Assembly (NCBI RefSeq): GCF_958979055.1
Contig: NC_084896.1
Location: 5,026,501-5,090,500 of the forward strand
Direction: 5' to 3'
Length of the DNA: 64,000 bases
Source of the DNA: Alnus glutinosa
Lineage: Eukaryota; Streptophyta; Magnoliopsida; Fagales; Betulaceae
The translations under genes were made by a program, and so were the position numbers. The notes under the pieces were generated by a model. That model ran no database searches and had not been told where the DNA came from. It worked only from the letters and a program-made list of their open reading frames with translations. Below, piece by piece: positions 1 through 12,275 of the stretch; the first letter of the stretch is position 1; every line of letters begins with the position of its first letter.

Positions 1-1304
1 GGAAAATCAAATCAGACAGTTTATTAGATAGGAATATCAAATCAGACAAGAATATTTTCATCCAAATAATAGTTTAATAAAATTTTGATTTAGTAATTGT
101 AGGGCTTTAACCCGAAGGAAGTCCTTTCAGAAATTCTCAAAGGCCAGGGTTGATCCCAGGCCTAAGAGGGGGGTTGGAAATAGTTTTCAACCAGCAATAG
201 ACGCGCCTCGGTTAGAACCTCACTAGCTGCGTCATTGCCCCAAGCGCAAAGATGTCTTTTGGATTTGGCTTCGCTCTACTTTTATATTCATATGGATAGC
301 GCAATTTTGTCTTCGCAAGGCAATGTGGGACTGCAAGTCTCCTTTACCTATAACATTAATATTTGGGTTTTTTTCCCTTATTTGCAGCATCTGAGTCGGT
401 TTCCAAACTCATATTTGTTAAACCTTTGAAAGAAATCTTAGAAGTATTTTTTGTGGGATTTACATGGCGCGGTTATAACTTTAAATAATTGCTAACCGGC
501 ATGATAAGATGACCGTGGCCACCTCTGTTATGTTGGATGACTGCACTCTCTTCCCCGGGAATGGTCATGTGGCCACCTTTTTAATTTTTATTTATTATAA
601 TTTTTTAAAGTAATAAATCACCCCCTATCCCTACAAAAAAATAAACACAATTTTCTCAAAACATTCCTCTAGCTTCTAAGCAAGTGTGAAAAGTTTTCTT
701 AAAAGTCTAATGTACGTATTTTGATTTTTGAAAAGTGTTTTGTGTTATAATTTTTTAAAAATATTTTATGTTTTGAAGAGTGAATTGTTTGTTAAATATT
801 TTTATTTGTTTTTGAAAACAGAAAAAGTGCTTTGGAAAAGTTAACAAAAATACGTACCAACATTTCTACGTGCAGAAAGTTTTCGTTTTCACAAATGCAT
901 TTCGATACTAATTAAGTTTGGTTGCAGTGGAGTGCGGATGGAAAAGAAAATAAAAACAAAGAGAGGTTTCCATAATTTTAGATTCATAAAGACAAAGTAA
1001 ACTATGGGTGTATTTGGCATTGCAATTTTATAGATAAAATATGTGATTTTAAACTAAATCATAAAAAATGAACCGTTTTGGAATGAAAGTATATAAAAGA
1101 AAACAATTTGATTCACTTTTACTGAATGAATTGATACAGAGGACGCATGGTATTATATACAAGTACCTATTTGTACGTGCAAGGCAAGCAAAATCAAATA
1201 AATTGGGAAACAGAAAATATATTGACGTACAGCCATTAATCAAAGAATATTTTCATATGAGATTGATTCCATATTGAGCCGATTGTGGTCTCTTTCCTTT
1301 TTGA
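1..1304. other. AT-rich intergenic DNA, no gene recognised
   Basis: The short open frames here have no recognisable domain, no plausible splice structure and low-complexity translations. I see no RNA gene. The stretch ends at the 9-bp target duplication of the Mutator-like element. Confidence 0.6.
1296..1304. repeat. 9-bp target-site duplication, left copy
   Basis: CCTTTTTGA, repeated exactly at 2709-2717 on the other side of the Mutator-like element. Confidence 0.85.
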
Positions 1305-2708
1305 GGATCTGGCTTCAGTGCTGTTTACACTACAACACATCTGCTGTAGAAAAATAGAGGGCCAAGATTAGTTTTCTAAAAACACCGTCGTTTCACTTAA
1401 GTGAAACACAACTGAAGGCTGACGGGCAAGAAAACGTCCGTTGAGAAATGATCCACCTGTAATTTTTGTTGAACTGTTTGATTTTAGCGATTTCAGTGAC
1501 TCCCAGATTCTATATCGGTCTTATCTTTTTTGTTGTTGATTCGGATGGCTTCGGCGATGCTTTCTGTAGCTTCAGCTTGCCCATCTGCGTCTCTTTCACA
1601 TAATACCATTTCAAAAAGAAATCTATTTTGCTTTCAAAAACAAAAAGAAATTCCAAAATGATAAACCCAATACACAAAACATAAACTAACCTGTCATGGG
1701 AGTCTGAGAAGACCTCTGTAGTTGAAAAACAGAGGGTCCATTTTAGCACGTATTGATCAGCTTGATTCTGCAGATTCAAAAAGAAAGCATGCCCATGAAG
1801 TCTCCAATACCATTGATGCTGAATAGTCTCCAAGCACGTCCAGAGTCTTGTGTTTTTCTTTGAAGCTGAATAGTCCTCCTCATTCCCGCACGGTCAAGCA
1901 AAACTGTCGGTACCTTGAGATTCTCATACGCCGAAAGAGACACAGATGGGCAGGTTGAACCTACAGAATACATCGCCGAATCCATCTGAATCAACAACAA
2001 AAAATGATAAAACCAATATAGAATCTGAGAAAGAGAAAATTTTCTAAGATTGAGAAAGAGAAAAATTAGTCTCGAGAGAGAGAAAGCTGACCACAATTTT
2101 TACAGCCTACATAATGAGCTCTATTGGCGCAGAAGCACTGGGAACAGTAGTAAATGTTGTCGTCGTCGAACACGAACCCAAACCCAAAAAACCCTCCACT
2201 TTTCTCGCAATCGTTGCAGTTGGCGGCCTTCCATTTCAGCCAAAACCCATTTTCCAGGACCCCTCTAATTACATCACTCTCACCCCAGCTTCAACGAGTG
2301 CTACCACCCGAGTCGTGCAGTCCTTTGATACGTCCTCCAGCTTCGGGTTGTCTTCAGACAGGTCCACAATGTTTTCCCCATCACAACCGGCATAACTGTA
2401 AATAACTGTGAAACAGCAAAGAATTGCTACAATTATAAAGCAGATTTAGATTGCTTTGTCTTGGCACTCGCTCAAATCGGACAAGAGAGATGGAAGAGGA
2501 GGGTATGTTTTTTATTAAAGGAAAGAAACCGGCGTTCAACGAAAATTACAGCTGGATCCTTTCTCAAACGGACGTTTTCTTCGACATCAGCCTTCAGTTG
2601 TGTTTCACTTAAGTGAAACGACGGTGTTTTGAGAAAAATAATCTTGGCCCTCTATTTTTCTACGGCAAATGTGCTGTAGTTTTAAATTACAGCACTGAAG
2701 CCGGATCC
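1305..2708. mobile_element. Non-autonomous Mutator-like (MULE) element with long terminal inverted repeats
   Basis: The two ends are inverted copies starting GGATCTGGCTTCAG (left, 1305) and ending as its complement with one mismatch (right, 2708). Similarity continues inward about 170 bp (left 1305-1475, right about 2535-2708). A perfect 9-bp direct repeat CCTTTTTGA flanks the element at 1296-1304 and 2709-2717. Long inverted repeats with 9-bp target duplications are the hallmark of Mutator-like elements. A second inverted pair lies inside (about 1504-1597 against 1937-2031). The left repeat is therefore nearly continuous for about 290 bp, while the right one is split by about 500 bp (2032-2534). 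No transposase is visible. The internal frames, such as minus-strand 1776-2096, match no family I recognise and could be captured host sequence. Confidence 0.85.
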
Positions 2709-2717
2709 CCTTTTTGA
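2709..2717. repeat. 9-bp target-site duplication, right copy
   Basis: CCTTTTTGA, identical to 1296-1304. Confidence 0.85.
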
Positions 2718-3517
2718 TATGCGTAAATTGTCAAACATATATTACCTTGACCTGAGTTATTATATGTGACTCCATGATCTGCGTGATTGTGAAGAGAAAT
2801 ATAATCTGGGCTAATTTGATTCTCATTAGTTGGCTAGGTTGCATGAATCACGACATGATCGAGGTGATATCTAGCAATAGGGATTTCTACGTGATTCTCA
2901 AACATATGAGGTATGATCTGTGTGATTCTCAGCATCTTTGGGACATATATATATGTTAACATGGAAGATCGATGGTGATTTTTTGAAAACATACAATTTT
3001 AAAAGCGGAGTATAAGCTTAGTCTCAGGTATATTAGTCCATTTGATATTTTGGAAAAGACTAGTTTGGTTGACCGACGCTCCAGCTACATTTATAAATTT
3101 GATGAATAGAGTATTATGTGATTATTTGGATTTTTTTTTTTTTTAGAAACAAGTGACATAAACCAAAACATGGTAAAAAACCGTGGTAGTGGTACATGAA
3201 TTTAAAGTAAGTAGAATTGATTAATCATGAATTTTATGAAAATAATACGCCCAAAAGTAAAGATTTTCAAAATAAAATGCATGTTGGTGTATATACATGT
3301 GGATATGTTTTATTGTCATTAATTCTCAAAGTATATGATAAATTATTAATAAACCGTGCAAATAGTGAGATTAACTATATTTTGATACTAATGATGCACA
3401 ATATTATATTTGATATATTTGTGTCATTGTGGAATTTTATAAATGCGAATTGCATTGATTGATTTGGAAAGGCATTAGGTCACCAATGTGACAGACGAGA
3501 ATTTTATATAAAGAAAT
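2718..3517. other. AT-rich intergenic DNA
   Basis: Only short unsupported frames are present and I see no gene or RNA. It lies between the Mutator-like element and the outer CACTA element, whose AAT target duplication is at 3515-3517. Confidence 0.55.
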
Positions 3518-3536
3518 CACTACAAAAATTTCCCCA

Positions 3537-3712
3537 TTTTGACGCGTGTCTACAGTACCGGTTACTGTAGACACGCGTCCAAATTGACACGTGTCCTTGG
3601 AGACACGTGTCAAATTGTCATATCTGCACAATTGGACGCGTGTATTTATTACACGCGTCCAATTGGACACGCGTATTAAATACACGCGTCCAATTGGACA
3701 CGTGTATTTAAT
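3537..3712. repeat. Left subterminal palindromic repeats of the outer CACTA element
   Basis: About six hairpin-like units pair GACACGTGT or GACGCGTGT with their complements around short AT spacers. They match the repeats at the right end (15265-15500). The last palindrome is split at its centre, AAT, by the inner element. Confidence 0.8.
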
Positions 3713-3729
3713 CACTACAAAAATTTAAG

Positions 3730-3890
3730 TAATTAGTGACCAATGTTTAGTGGCCTTTCAGGCACCCTGAAAGGCCACTAAACATTAGTGACATAGGGTT
3801 AGTGACCTTTTTAGAAGGTCACAAATGAGTCAGTCAGTATTTCTAACTTAGTGGCGTGTCATTGGCTGACACGCCACTAATTGTGGTATT
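3730..3890. repeat. Left subterminal repeats of the inner CACTA element
   Basis: Inverted pairs such as AGTGGCCTTTCAGG with its complement, and TTAGTGGCGTGTCA with TGACACGCCACTAA. They correspond to the GACACGCCAC repeats at 10183-10430 near the other end. Confidence 0.75.
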
Positions 3891-4334
3891 TTTTTAAAAA
3901 AAAAAACCTAAAATCCTGCAATCCAAAAAACCTAAAATCCTGTAATCCGAAATTTGATATTGGCTTACAACAATTCTATCAATCCATAATCAACACAATT
4001 GCAACAATTTGAATTTTTATCAACAATCACAACAAAAAAAAAATTATTCCAAAAGTTTCACTAAACATATATACATAACATAGATTCATAATACTCAAAC
4101 TAAAACTTACAACAAACAAAATATACAATATTATCAATCTTAGTCCTAAATTAATCCCAAAAAGTCATTCCAAAAGTTTCAATAAAAATATGTCTTAAAT
4201 TCATAACAATCAAAACAAAGGTTTCAATAAACAAAATATATAATCAATCTTTGTCATAGATTGATAACAAAACCGGAACAAAAAAAGGCAAGTACATATT
4301 TGCCAACTAAAATAAACCTAAATGTTACCCAATA

Positions 4335-6629
4335 TCAATCGTTGGCAAGATTTTCATGATCGGGTAACTGCATAGCATTTTCCGTAGGATCTGTGAATGA
4401 TAAAACAAATATAGTATGTTAGCAAACAATATGATCAAATTATATAAAGTCCTAAGCATTTAACAAAGTGTGAATTTAAATAGACGTAATCATACCACGA
4501 AAAAAAAAAACCCATTAATTATTACCTGATCTGCTATCAATAGATGACACATTCATATGATGTGCATAATTTTTGTCTGGCACTATATTATCATGAGAGA
4601 CTCCAGGCACGGATACTGATTGGCGCCACAATGACTCCATTTGGCTAAAACGGGACATAATATGAGATTGTGCTGCCAACACCTCATCCATTTGTAACTT
4701 GTGTCGTGCCCGCTCACCCTCAAGTACTCTCTCGATCTCAGAAGCTTGTCTTGCCCGCTCAGCCTCGAGTGCTCTCTCCATCTCAGAACTGTGTCGTGCC
4801 CTCTCAACCTCGAGTGCTCTCTCCATCTCAGAAACAAACATTTCTTGCGAAAAGACGGCGTGCCCTTGATTTTGTGAATGCGGCTGTAATGGTGTATGGT
4901 AAGAGCGTATGGACCCTCGCATAGGCCAAATATTTGGTCCAACCTGTCTAACTCTGCCGGCGTACTCCGGCTTGTTGCCAAGCGCTTGGGCATACGCATC
5001 GTCATGTCTCCAACGTACCGTTCCTTGTGTTACGCTTGACGATTCGGCAGAGTCGGTTGGCATTAGCATCGCCATCCTTTCCTGCATGTAGTATTAAATG
5101 TTGGTGTGTCAAACTAATGTGCATCGTAAATAAATAACTACACATAAGTAAAACAATATATGAAAGATGAATAACATACACATCTCTCTTTTACTATATC
5201 ATTTGGATAGCTTCCATCCTTCTTCGTGTGAGTTTTTATGTACGCTTGTGCTCTTGTAGGAGGAGTGCCATTCTTGACAGTCTGCCAAAAGAATAAATCA
5301 TTATAACACATGTTTATATATATAAAATGTTTACATTTATATGTATGGAATAAATTGGTGCACATACTTCTTCGTGTGACAACCTCGCATAGCTTTTGGT
5401 CCCCGTGCAATGAGGAGTATTTTGCAATGCTCGTAATTGCTTCATATGGTCAGCATACTCCTACACAATTAACATTCTTATTATGTAAACACTAACACAA
5501 CTAAATGAAATTAATGAAAGTACACCAAATAGTAATATAATTCATGACTAACCTGATACTCTTCGTCACACCATTTATTCAACAACGCATCCTCCTCCTC
5601 AGGGCGGTAGTTGGAGAGTCTTCTTGCCCCTACTCTTGCTCGTACCGTCTCAGGAGTATCGCCCCGTTGAATGCCTAATTTAACTTTTGTGCTGTGTCTC
5701 CAATTCTTGAGCTTTACACCTATATCCCGAAACGCATCTCGTTTTACTTTTTGTAAATCATAATTTGGTGGGATGTAAAAGTCCACCTACACAAGTTGGA
5801 AGATGATAAATAATTTTTTTTTTAAAAAAAAGTTTGACAGTACGTAAAAGTCTACTTACCATCAGGGCTTCCCATATATCCTCCTTTGTACGAGCTGGTA
5901 CATGCGCCCAATCGTCCCGTAAATGCACATAGTTTCCGCTCCTTATTAGCTTCCCGGTTTGCCGTCTAAATTTATTGGCGCTAAATCCTACGGGTTGCCA
6001 GCCTGGATTATAATCCATCATGACCCTCTTTCCCGCGGGGATCTCCCATGCCTTGTGCGGGTCCATAATGGTCATAACTTCAAAACAAGTGCTGCCATCC
6101 GGATTAGTACCTATAACATTAATAGATATTGATGTTAATTATTTCGAAACGAATATAAAGTGCAAAACAATAAATACGTATATATCCTTTAAATTTATAA
6201 AAATATGTACTTACTTATCGTCCAGATCTGATTCACGTTCAGCACTTGTGTAGCAAGCTCATCCTCAGGCTGTGCATCATGTAGGCCCTCCGCGGACTGT
6301 GCATCATGTAGGCCCTCCGGAGCTTGTGTCTCATTATAGTCTGAAAGATGTGTCTCAGTATCATGAGAACCCGACATGCTGTAGTCGAACAGCCGCGCCA
6401 CGTGACCAGGGGAACACGCCTCTAATTGGCTCACTGTCTGCTGCATTTGAGGTAGATGACCAAATGTATTATCTTCGATGTTGTATTGGTATCCTGAGTG
6501 ATCATCTGCGAATACTGGTCTATACCCTGCCTCTGTATGCGTAAGGTCGCTCTCTGTGTGCGTAGGCTCGCTAGATCTCGATCCTTGGCCCTTATTCCTC
6601 TTCATAACATGTGGGATTCTATAACTCAT
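4335..6629 (-). CDS. CACTA element accessory protein, Transposase_24 (Ptta/En/Spm) family, seven exons
   Basis: I built this model from GT-AG borders: exons 6629-6215, 6110-5860, 5786-5553, 5460-5368, 5281-5180, 5081-4526 and 4390-4335. Phases agree throughout and give 568 residues with no internal stop. The middle exons carry the family's conserved plant region: a DGSTCFEV-like stretch, a GWQP/FR.TGKLIRSG segment, a KLKNWRHSTK motif, then a SYARLSHEE and GTPPTRAQAYIKTHTKKDG block. The last long exon encodes heptad-like EMERALEVERARH repeats, a predicted coiled coil that probably mediates self-association. Proteins of this class accompany TNP2 in En/Spm elements and are thought to bind subterminal repeats. 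The ATG at 6629 is the first in frame; an AG just upstream could be the acceptor of a 5' non-coding exon. Confidence 0.72.
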
Positions 6630-6769
6630 TGTACTCTGCAAAATAAATCACGTATTTATACAAATATATATCAACTATATGCACCACAGTATTTAAATGA
6701 GTCACATATTTAACAATCAATCAATGTAGAAATAAATATTTTAAAATATCAAATAGATTTTTTTTTTTT

Positions 6770-7018
6770 TTACACATACACTAGGACCGGATCTAAGTCA
6801 GGTCGGATGTGATCGAAGTCATCTCGTAGATCATGATCATTATTACTGGTCAATAGGAGCGGCTCGCACTCGTGGTAGTTAGCACATGCATCATCATGCC
6901 CTTCATCACCAACATCGTATACGTTCCTAGGTTTAGTTCTTACAGCGCAAGCCAACCTGGGTCCCGTTCATCTTCAACATAAAAAACTTGGTCAACTTGT
7001 GTGGTTAGCACGTACGGC
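6770..7018 (-). pseudogene. C-terminal remnant of the TNP2 transposase, frameshifted
   Basis: Reading on from the truncated transposase in another frame gives VDQVFYVEDERDPGW, then after a one-base shift ACAVRTKPRNVYDVGD. This is the VFYV.DP.D..W / TKP region found near the C-terminus of CACTA transposases. It directly abuts the residue-480 region of the upstream part, so several hundred codons have been lost between them. Confidence 0.7.
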
Positions 7019-8467
7019 TCATCGGTAACAATGTTTTTTACCGTGTTTTAACCGTTTAGACTGTATTGAATGCAAACAGCAAGGACATGCATACTCACCC
7101 TTGTTAGGCCATCCGGACAAATATGCGTACGCCGGGAAGACATTTATTGTCCACATCAACTGCGCTCGCATCACAAAATTATTTTTCTTCGAGACATCAA
7201 ATGTACGTACCCCTACATTCCAGAGTTCTTGTAACTCCTCAATCAATGGCTGAAGGTAGACATCTATATCCATTCCAGGTGAACTTAGGCCTGGGATAAT
7301 CAGAGATAATATGAATGATGTTTGTTTCATGCACATCCAAGGAGGCAAGTTGTATGGAACAAGCAGTACTGGCCAAGTGCTATGGGAAGTGCTCATGTTC
7401 CCAAATGGATTAAATCCATCTGAGGTTAGACCAAGTCTGATGTTCCTGCTGTTGGCTGAAAATTCTGGATGTAAGAGATCGAATGATTTCCATGCTTCAT
7501 CGTCAGCTGGATGCCCCAGCACGCCATCTTTAGTGCCGCCTTCTACATGCCATCTCATGTGGGGCGCTGTATGTTCCGACATAAAAAGCCGCTGTAGCCG
7601 GGGGATGAGTGGAAACCACCGCAATACTTTCACCGGACGTTTTTTTCTCGACGATATGGGTTGACCATCCTCGTCCAAATGAATTTCATCCTTCCACTTA
7701 GATTCTCCACAAACGATGCATGATTCTAATTCTTGATTGTTCTTCCAGAATAACATACAATCATTACGACATGCAGAAATCTTCTCATAACCAAGCCCTA
7801 TGTCACTAAGAAATTTTTTCGCCTCATATGTATTAGCTGGCAAAGTGTCATCACATGCAGGCAGCAACTGGATGATGAACTCAAGGAAATTTGAGAAAAT
7901 CTTGTTGCTAAGTCCACCAACGCATTTCAAGTTGTACAAATGTACAGTAGCACTCAGCTTGCTATGTTTAGTACCCCCATGAAGTGGTTTCTCCGACTTT
8001 TTGAGCATGTCGTAGTACTTCTGAGCGTTTCCTTCAGCTGATTCTCCATTCCACCTAATTTCTTCACCTCCCTGAGCCACGACCTCAGGCTCACAATTTT
8101 CTTCTCTAACTTCGTGCATGCCGAATGCATCATGCAACATTGAGTGCATGTCGCCACCCTGTTCTGTGCTTCCACTAGCCACATCTGCGGCTGAGCGATT
8201 CAAGTAAGAACCTGCAACAGGACCCCGAACTTGCTTCTCACCGTGCCAAAACCATGTAGTGTATGTAGTCATTATTCCCTTACCCCCTGTCAAGTGGGCA
8301 AGTACGACATCGGGCTGGTGACACTGGTTATTTCGACACGACTTACAAGGGCAGTGTATATTTCCACTAGGGATTCTACAGTTACTCACTGCGAAGTTAA
8401 CAAACAATCTACACCCATCTCTATATTCCCTCGTACCCCTAGACTTTGTCATCCAAGTCTTGTCCAT
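7019..8467 (-). pseudogene. TNP2-type CACTA transposase, C-terminal part deleted
   Basis: The open frame from ATG 8467 gives 482 residues, about half the usual TNP2 length. Residues 3-77 form a Transposase-associated domain with a cysteine/histidine cluster (C30, C39, C41, C44, C49). Residues about 180-478 match the TNP2 (Transposase_21) domain: an FLSDIGLGYEKI segment, a zinc-like C250/C253 pair, GLTSDGFNPFG with D350, and SSPGMDIDVYLQPLIEEL with D400/D402. These acidic residues fit the first two positions of the CACTA DDE active site. The frame stops just after a CPCC...H pattern at 461-479. Sequence immediately downstream belongs to the far C-terminus of the same protein, so the part that should hold the last catalytic acid is deleted. 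Confidence 0.85.
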
Positions 8468-8530
8468 CTTCTTCTCTACGTACAATACAAAATAGTAACA
8501 AAATAAAGTAAACAACATATAAATTTTCAA

Positions 8531-9770
8531 ATGGTAATTTTGAAGATTATAATTAACTTTTCTAAAATTTTACATATAAATTTTGATAAAAATAAAAATT
8601 TCAACAAAAAAGCTATTTAATATTTTAAAATATTTATAGAAGTTATTAAAATATTTAATAAAATAAAAATAAGTTGTATGGACACCATGCGCATGGACAT
8701 AAGACTATATAGGTCAACCATTACTCGACCCAAATAATTAAATCGGTTAGACTCTCAATCCTAACCGGCTAATTTCATGTTAAATTTGTGTCAAATTCGC
8801 AAATCATGCATGTAAAATATTGCTAGTCGTATAGCTACTTACAAACAAAGTTTTCTTTCGAATTATGTTGGAAAATTTTTCTCTAGTCCAATCCATTAAA
8901 TTGTTACGTATCTAATATGCATGTCAGAATCACATATTTTATTAAAATGAATTTTATATTACATACATTTTGGACACATGTTAGTATAGCGGAAGAAAAA
9001 ATTCAAAGAACTTTGTCCCCTTGCTTAATTAGAATTGTGTAATAATCATTGTGGTGTTTTCATCTCGATATTCTTAGATTTGGTGCAGTGTAAGAAGAAA
9101 AAGTGCTTTCTCGTGGGTGACTGAATACATATAAAAAAAAAAACTGTACAAGTAAACAACTGCTACCATTAGATTTTGAACACTTACATGTTCAATTATT
9201 TGACTACATATTTTATAAATTCTAACTGATTGCAGAAATTGGAGCTTATTAAAATGTTTTCGAGAAGAAAGAAAAATAAAAGGAAGTTGTTCTTAAACAA
9301 ATTGTTTGGATTGTTTGAATTGGTGGTAAGAGAAGGCAAATGGCTTAAGCTCGGGGCAATGCAAATGCATCTACTTGGAAGTGCATGTAATATACTGAAC
9401 AAGAGTAACAAGCTGCTATTTTCTCTTTTCACAATGAATATCGTGCATATTTATCTTTTCCTTCTCTCTTACCAAAGAATAAAGACGAGGCTTCTATCAA
9501 AATAATGCATATCAGAACTTGGCTTTATGCTAGGGTTTAATTATAAAACCCCATAATACCAAATTCCAAACTAAAATCCTAAGTTGGTAGTTTCCAATCG
9601 GTGAGACTCTTGAGAAACACCATAAAAGAACATGGGATACTTTCTCCTATTGGATAAATTATTTGTTAAAACAATGTAAGAGAAGAACCAAACAATTGGG
9701 ACATTTCCCCAGTAAAACAAACAAATTTTGACAAAAAGAAAAAAAAATAAAAATAGGAAAATCATTTTAC
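8531..9770. other. AT-rich 5' region of the inner CACTA transposase gene, no gene seen
   Basis: Low-complexity AT-rich sequence with short unsupported frames on both strands, upstream of the minus-strand TNP2 start. It would hold the transposase promoter, but I cannot point to a convincing element. Confidence 0.5.
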
Positions 9771-9778
9771 CTTACACG

Positions 9779-9956
9779 GCGTCGGAGGTCGGGGGCGGCT
9801 GGGTTGCTGGTGGCCGGCGTCGGAGGTCGGGGGCGGCAGGGGTTGCTGGTGGCCGGCGTCTGAGCTGGCCGGAGAGCTACAGATGAGAGAGAGAGCTAGA
9901 GGGAGAGAGAGCTAAAGAGAGAGAGAGCTAAATAGAGAGAGAGCAAAAGAGAGAGC

Positions 9957-10001
<45 letters not shown>

Positions 10002-10145
10002 AGATGCATACCGGTCGGAGCTGAAGTGGCCGGCGTCCGGCGATAGAGAGACGGAGACACAGAGAGAGAGAGAGAGAGTAGAGTGAGAGAGGGACACAGG
10101 AGAGAGAGAGAGAGTACAGTGAGAGAGGGAGAAACAAAGGAGAGG
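9779..10145. repeat. GC-rich GGCCGGCGTC repeats and long GA microsatellite
   Basis: A roughly 50-bp GC-rich unit (GGCGTCGGAGGTCGGGGGCGG) occurs about twice at 9779-9860. It is followed by GAGAGA tracts with GCTA interruptions up to 10145. A CT tract with a CCGGCCGGCG core in the opposite orientation occurs in the outer element at 13078-13290, suggesting the two elements are related. Confidence 0.8.
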
Positions 10146-10182
10146 GGAAGAACCGCACGGGACTGCGCGGTTATAGGAAACT

Positions 10183-10430
10183 TAGTGGCGTGTCATAAAT
10201 GACACGCCACAATTTTACTGGCGTGTCGGTCAGACACGCCACAATTTTGTGGTGTGTCAGTCCGACACGCCACAAAATTGTGGCGTGTCAGTCCAACACG
10301 CCACACAATTTTACTGGCGTGCTAAATCAAACACGTCACTAATAATTTTAGTGAGGTGTTTTAATTCAACACGCCACTAATTAGTGAGGTGTCAAAAAAT
10401 AATTTACTGCAGACACGCCATTAAATGTCC
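10183..10430. repeat. Right subterminal repeats of the inner CACTA element
   Basis: At least six alternating copies of TGGCGTGTCA and GACACGCCAC, each pair forming a hairpin around ATTTT-type spacers. They mirror the left array at 3730-3890. Confidence 0.8.
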
Positions 10431-10919
10431 TATTTTTTGTAGTGAATACACGTGTCAAACTGTTATTTTTCCCAAAAAAATAAAAATAAAATTGTGTTGT
10501 GTTAATTTTTTGAAACAAAAAAAAAAATGCTATATGCTATATGTAAATTATATGCTTGGAATTTATACTTTTTAGGTTCCTTATTTATATATATATAGTA
10601 TACTAATAAGTACGTAAACCCTAACCTAATTTACATATTATACTATATGCATAATTAAACAAAATTGGTACTATATATATAATTAAACCAAATAGTTCAA
10701 ATTAGGGTTTAGTTTTGTACACCATCTACGTTTAGAAACAAAAAAAAAAAATTAAAACATAACAAAGTTGAAAAACCTATAATTAATACTATATATATAT
10801 AGATATGCATGCATGTAAACGGTTTATAAACTATATACAGTAACCTTGCTATTTATGGCTATATATAGTAAATGCAACTATTTTGAGGGTTTCCTGCTAC
10901 ATAATGAATTAAATACTTA

Positions 10920-11231
10920 TGGTTTAGTTCCTTATATAATACATACACTTAAGGTTATGGTTAGAATTTATAATTATATATAGTATATACACTTAGGGCT
11001 AGGGTTTATACCTATATATAGTATATATACTTAGGATTATGGTTTATCAATATATATAGTATATACACTTAGGATTAAGGTTTATAACTATATATAATAT
11101 TTACACATAGGGTTTATAGCTATATATAGTATATACACTTAATTAGGTCAATAGCTATATATAGTACATACACTTAGGGTTAGGGTTTATGGCTATATAT
11201 AGTATATACACTTAGGGTTATGATTTATAGC

Positions 11232-11266
<35 letters not shown>

Positions 11267-12244
11267 TATATACTTAGGGTTAGAGTTTATCGATATATAT
11301 AATATATACACTTAGGGTTAGAGTTTATAGCTATATATAACATACATACTTATGATTAGGGTTTATCGCTATATATAGTATACACACTTATGGTTAGGGG
11401 TTTTAGGGTTTATAGGTATATATAATGTATACACTTAGGGCTATGGGTTATAATTTAATTCATTTTACATTTTATGAATAATAATGTCAATATATTTTCA
11501 CGTGTCATTGTTGTACACTTTTAAATATAACATTAAATCGTAGATTGATTATAGTTAGATTGTAACGATATATTTATAGCCATATACACTTAGGATTAGA
11601 GTTTATGGCTATATCAAGTATATGCACTTAGGATTAGGGTTTATAACTATATATAGTACATACACTTATGGTTACGGTTTATAGATATATATAGTACATA
11701 CACTTTGGGTTAGGGTTTATAACTATATATAGTACATACACTTACGGTTTATGCACATATATAATACATACACCTAGGGTTAGGGTTTATGTTCATATAT
11801 AGTACATACACTTACGGTTAGGGTTTATATCTATATATAGTACATACACTTAGGTATAAGGTTTATGTACATATATATATACTATATATATACTTATATA
11901 TATATATATAGTATATACTTATATATATAAAAGTAGTATATACTTTTAGGGTTAGGGGTTAGGGTTTATGACTATATAGTACGTACTCATAAGGTTATAG
12001 TTTATAGCTATATATAGTATATACACTTAGGGTTAGAGTTTAATTTTTTGATTATGTTATAGTTTTTATTTATGGTTTAATATAGTATATATACTCAGTA
12101 TTAGAGTTTAATTTTAGGGTTAGGGTTTAGTTTTAATTTATAGTTTATGGTTTAGTTTTAGCGCTTAGGGGTTTAGTTATCACAGTGGTACATACATTTA
12201 GGGCTGCATGGGTTTGTATTTTTTTTTTTTTTACGTTGTTAAAT

Positions 12245-12275
<31 letters not shown>

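Larger units (their letters stand above)
3713..10444 (-). mobile_element. Inner CACTA (En/Spm) element with transposase genes on the minus strand
   Basis: The left end is CACTACAAAAATTTAAG at 3713 and the right end TATTTTTTGTAGTG at 10444. Both sides carry AAT (3710-3712 and 10445-10447). Removing the 6.7-kb element and one AAT restores a single palindrome of the outer element's subterminal repeats, which confirms the insertion. Its own subterminal repeats are built on TAGTGGCGTGTC/GACACGCCAC (3730-3890 and 10183-10430). It carries two minus-strand genes: an intact-looking Transposase_24-type gene (4335-6629) and a TNP2-type transposase with an internal deletion (6770-8467). It is therefore probably not self-sufficient. 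Confidence 0.88.

Noticed and set aside
3537-3712. CRISPR-like array of short repeats and spacers
   Set aside because: The repeats are palindromic subterminal units of a CACTA element in a plant genome, with no regular spacer length.
4670-4924. Plus-strand open frame opposite the coiled-coil exon
   Set aside because: It is the antisense shadow of the Transposase_24-type gene's repetitive EMERALEVERARH region.
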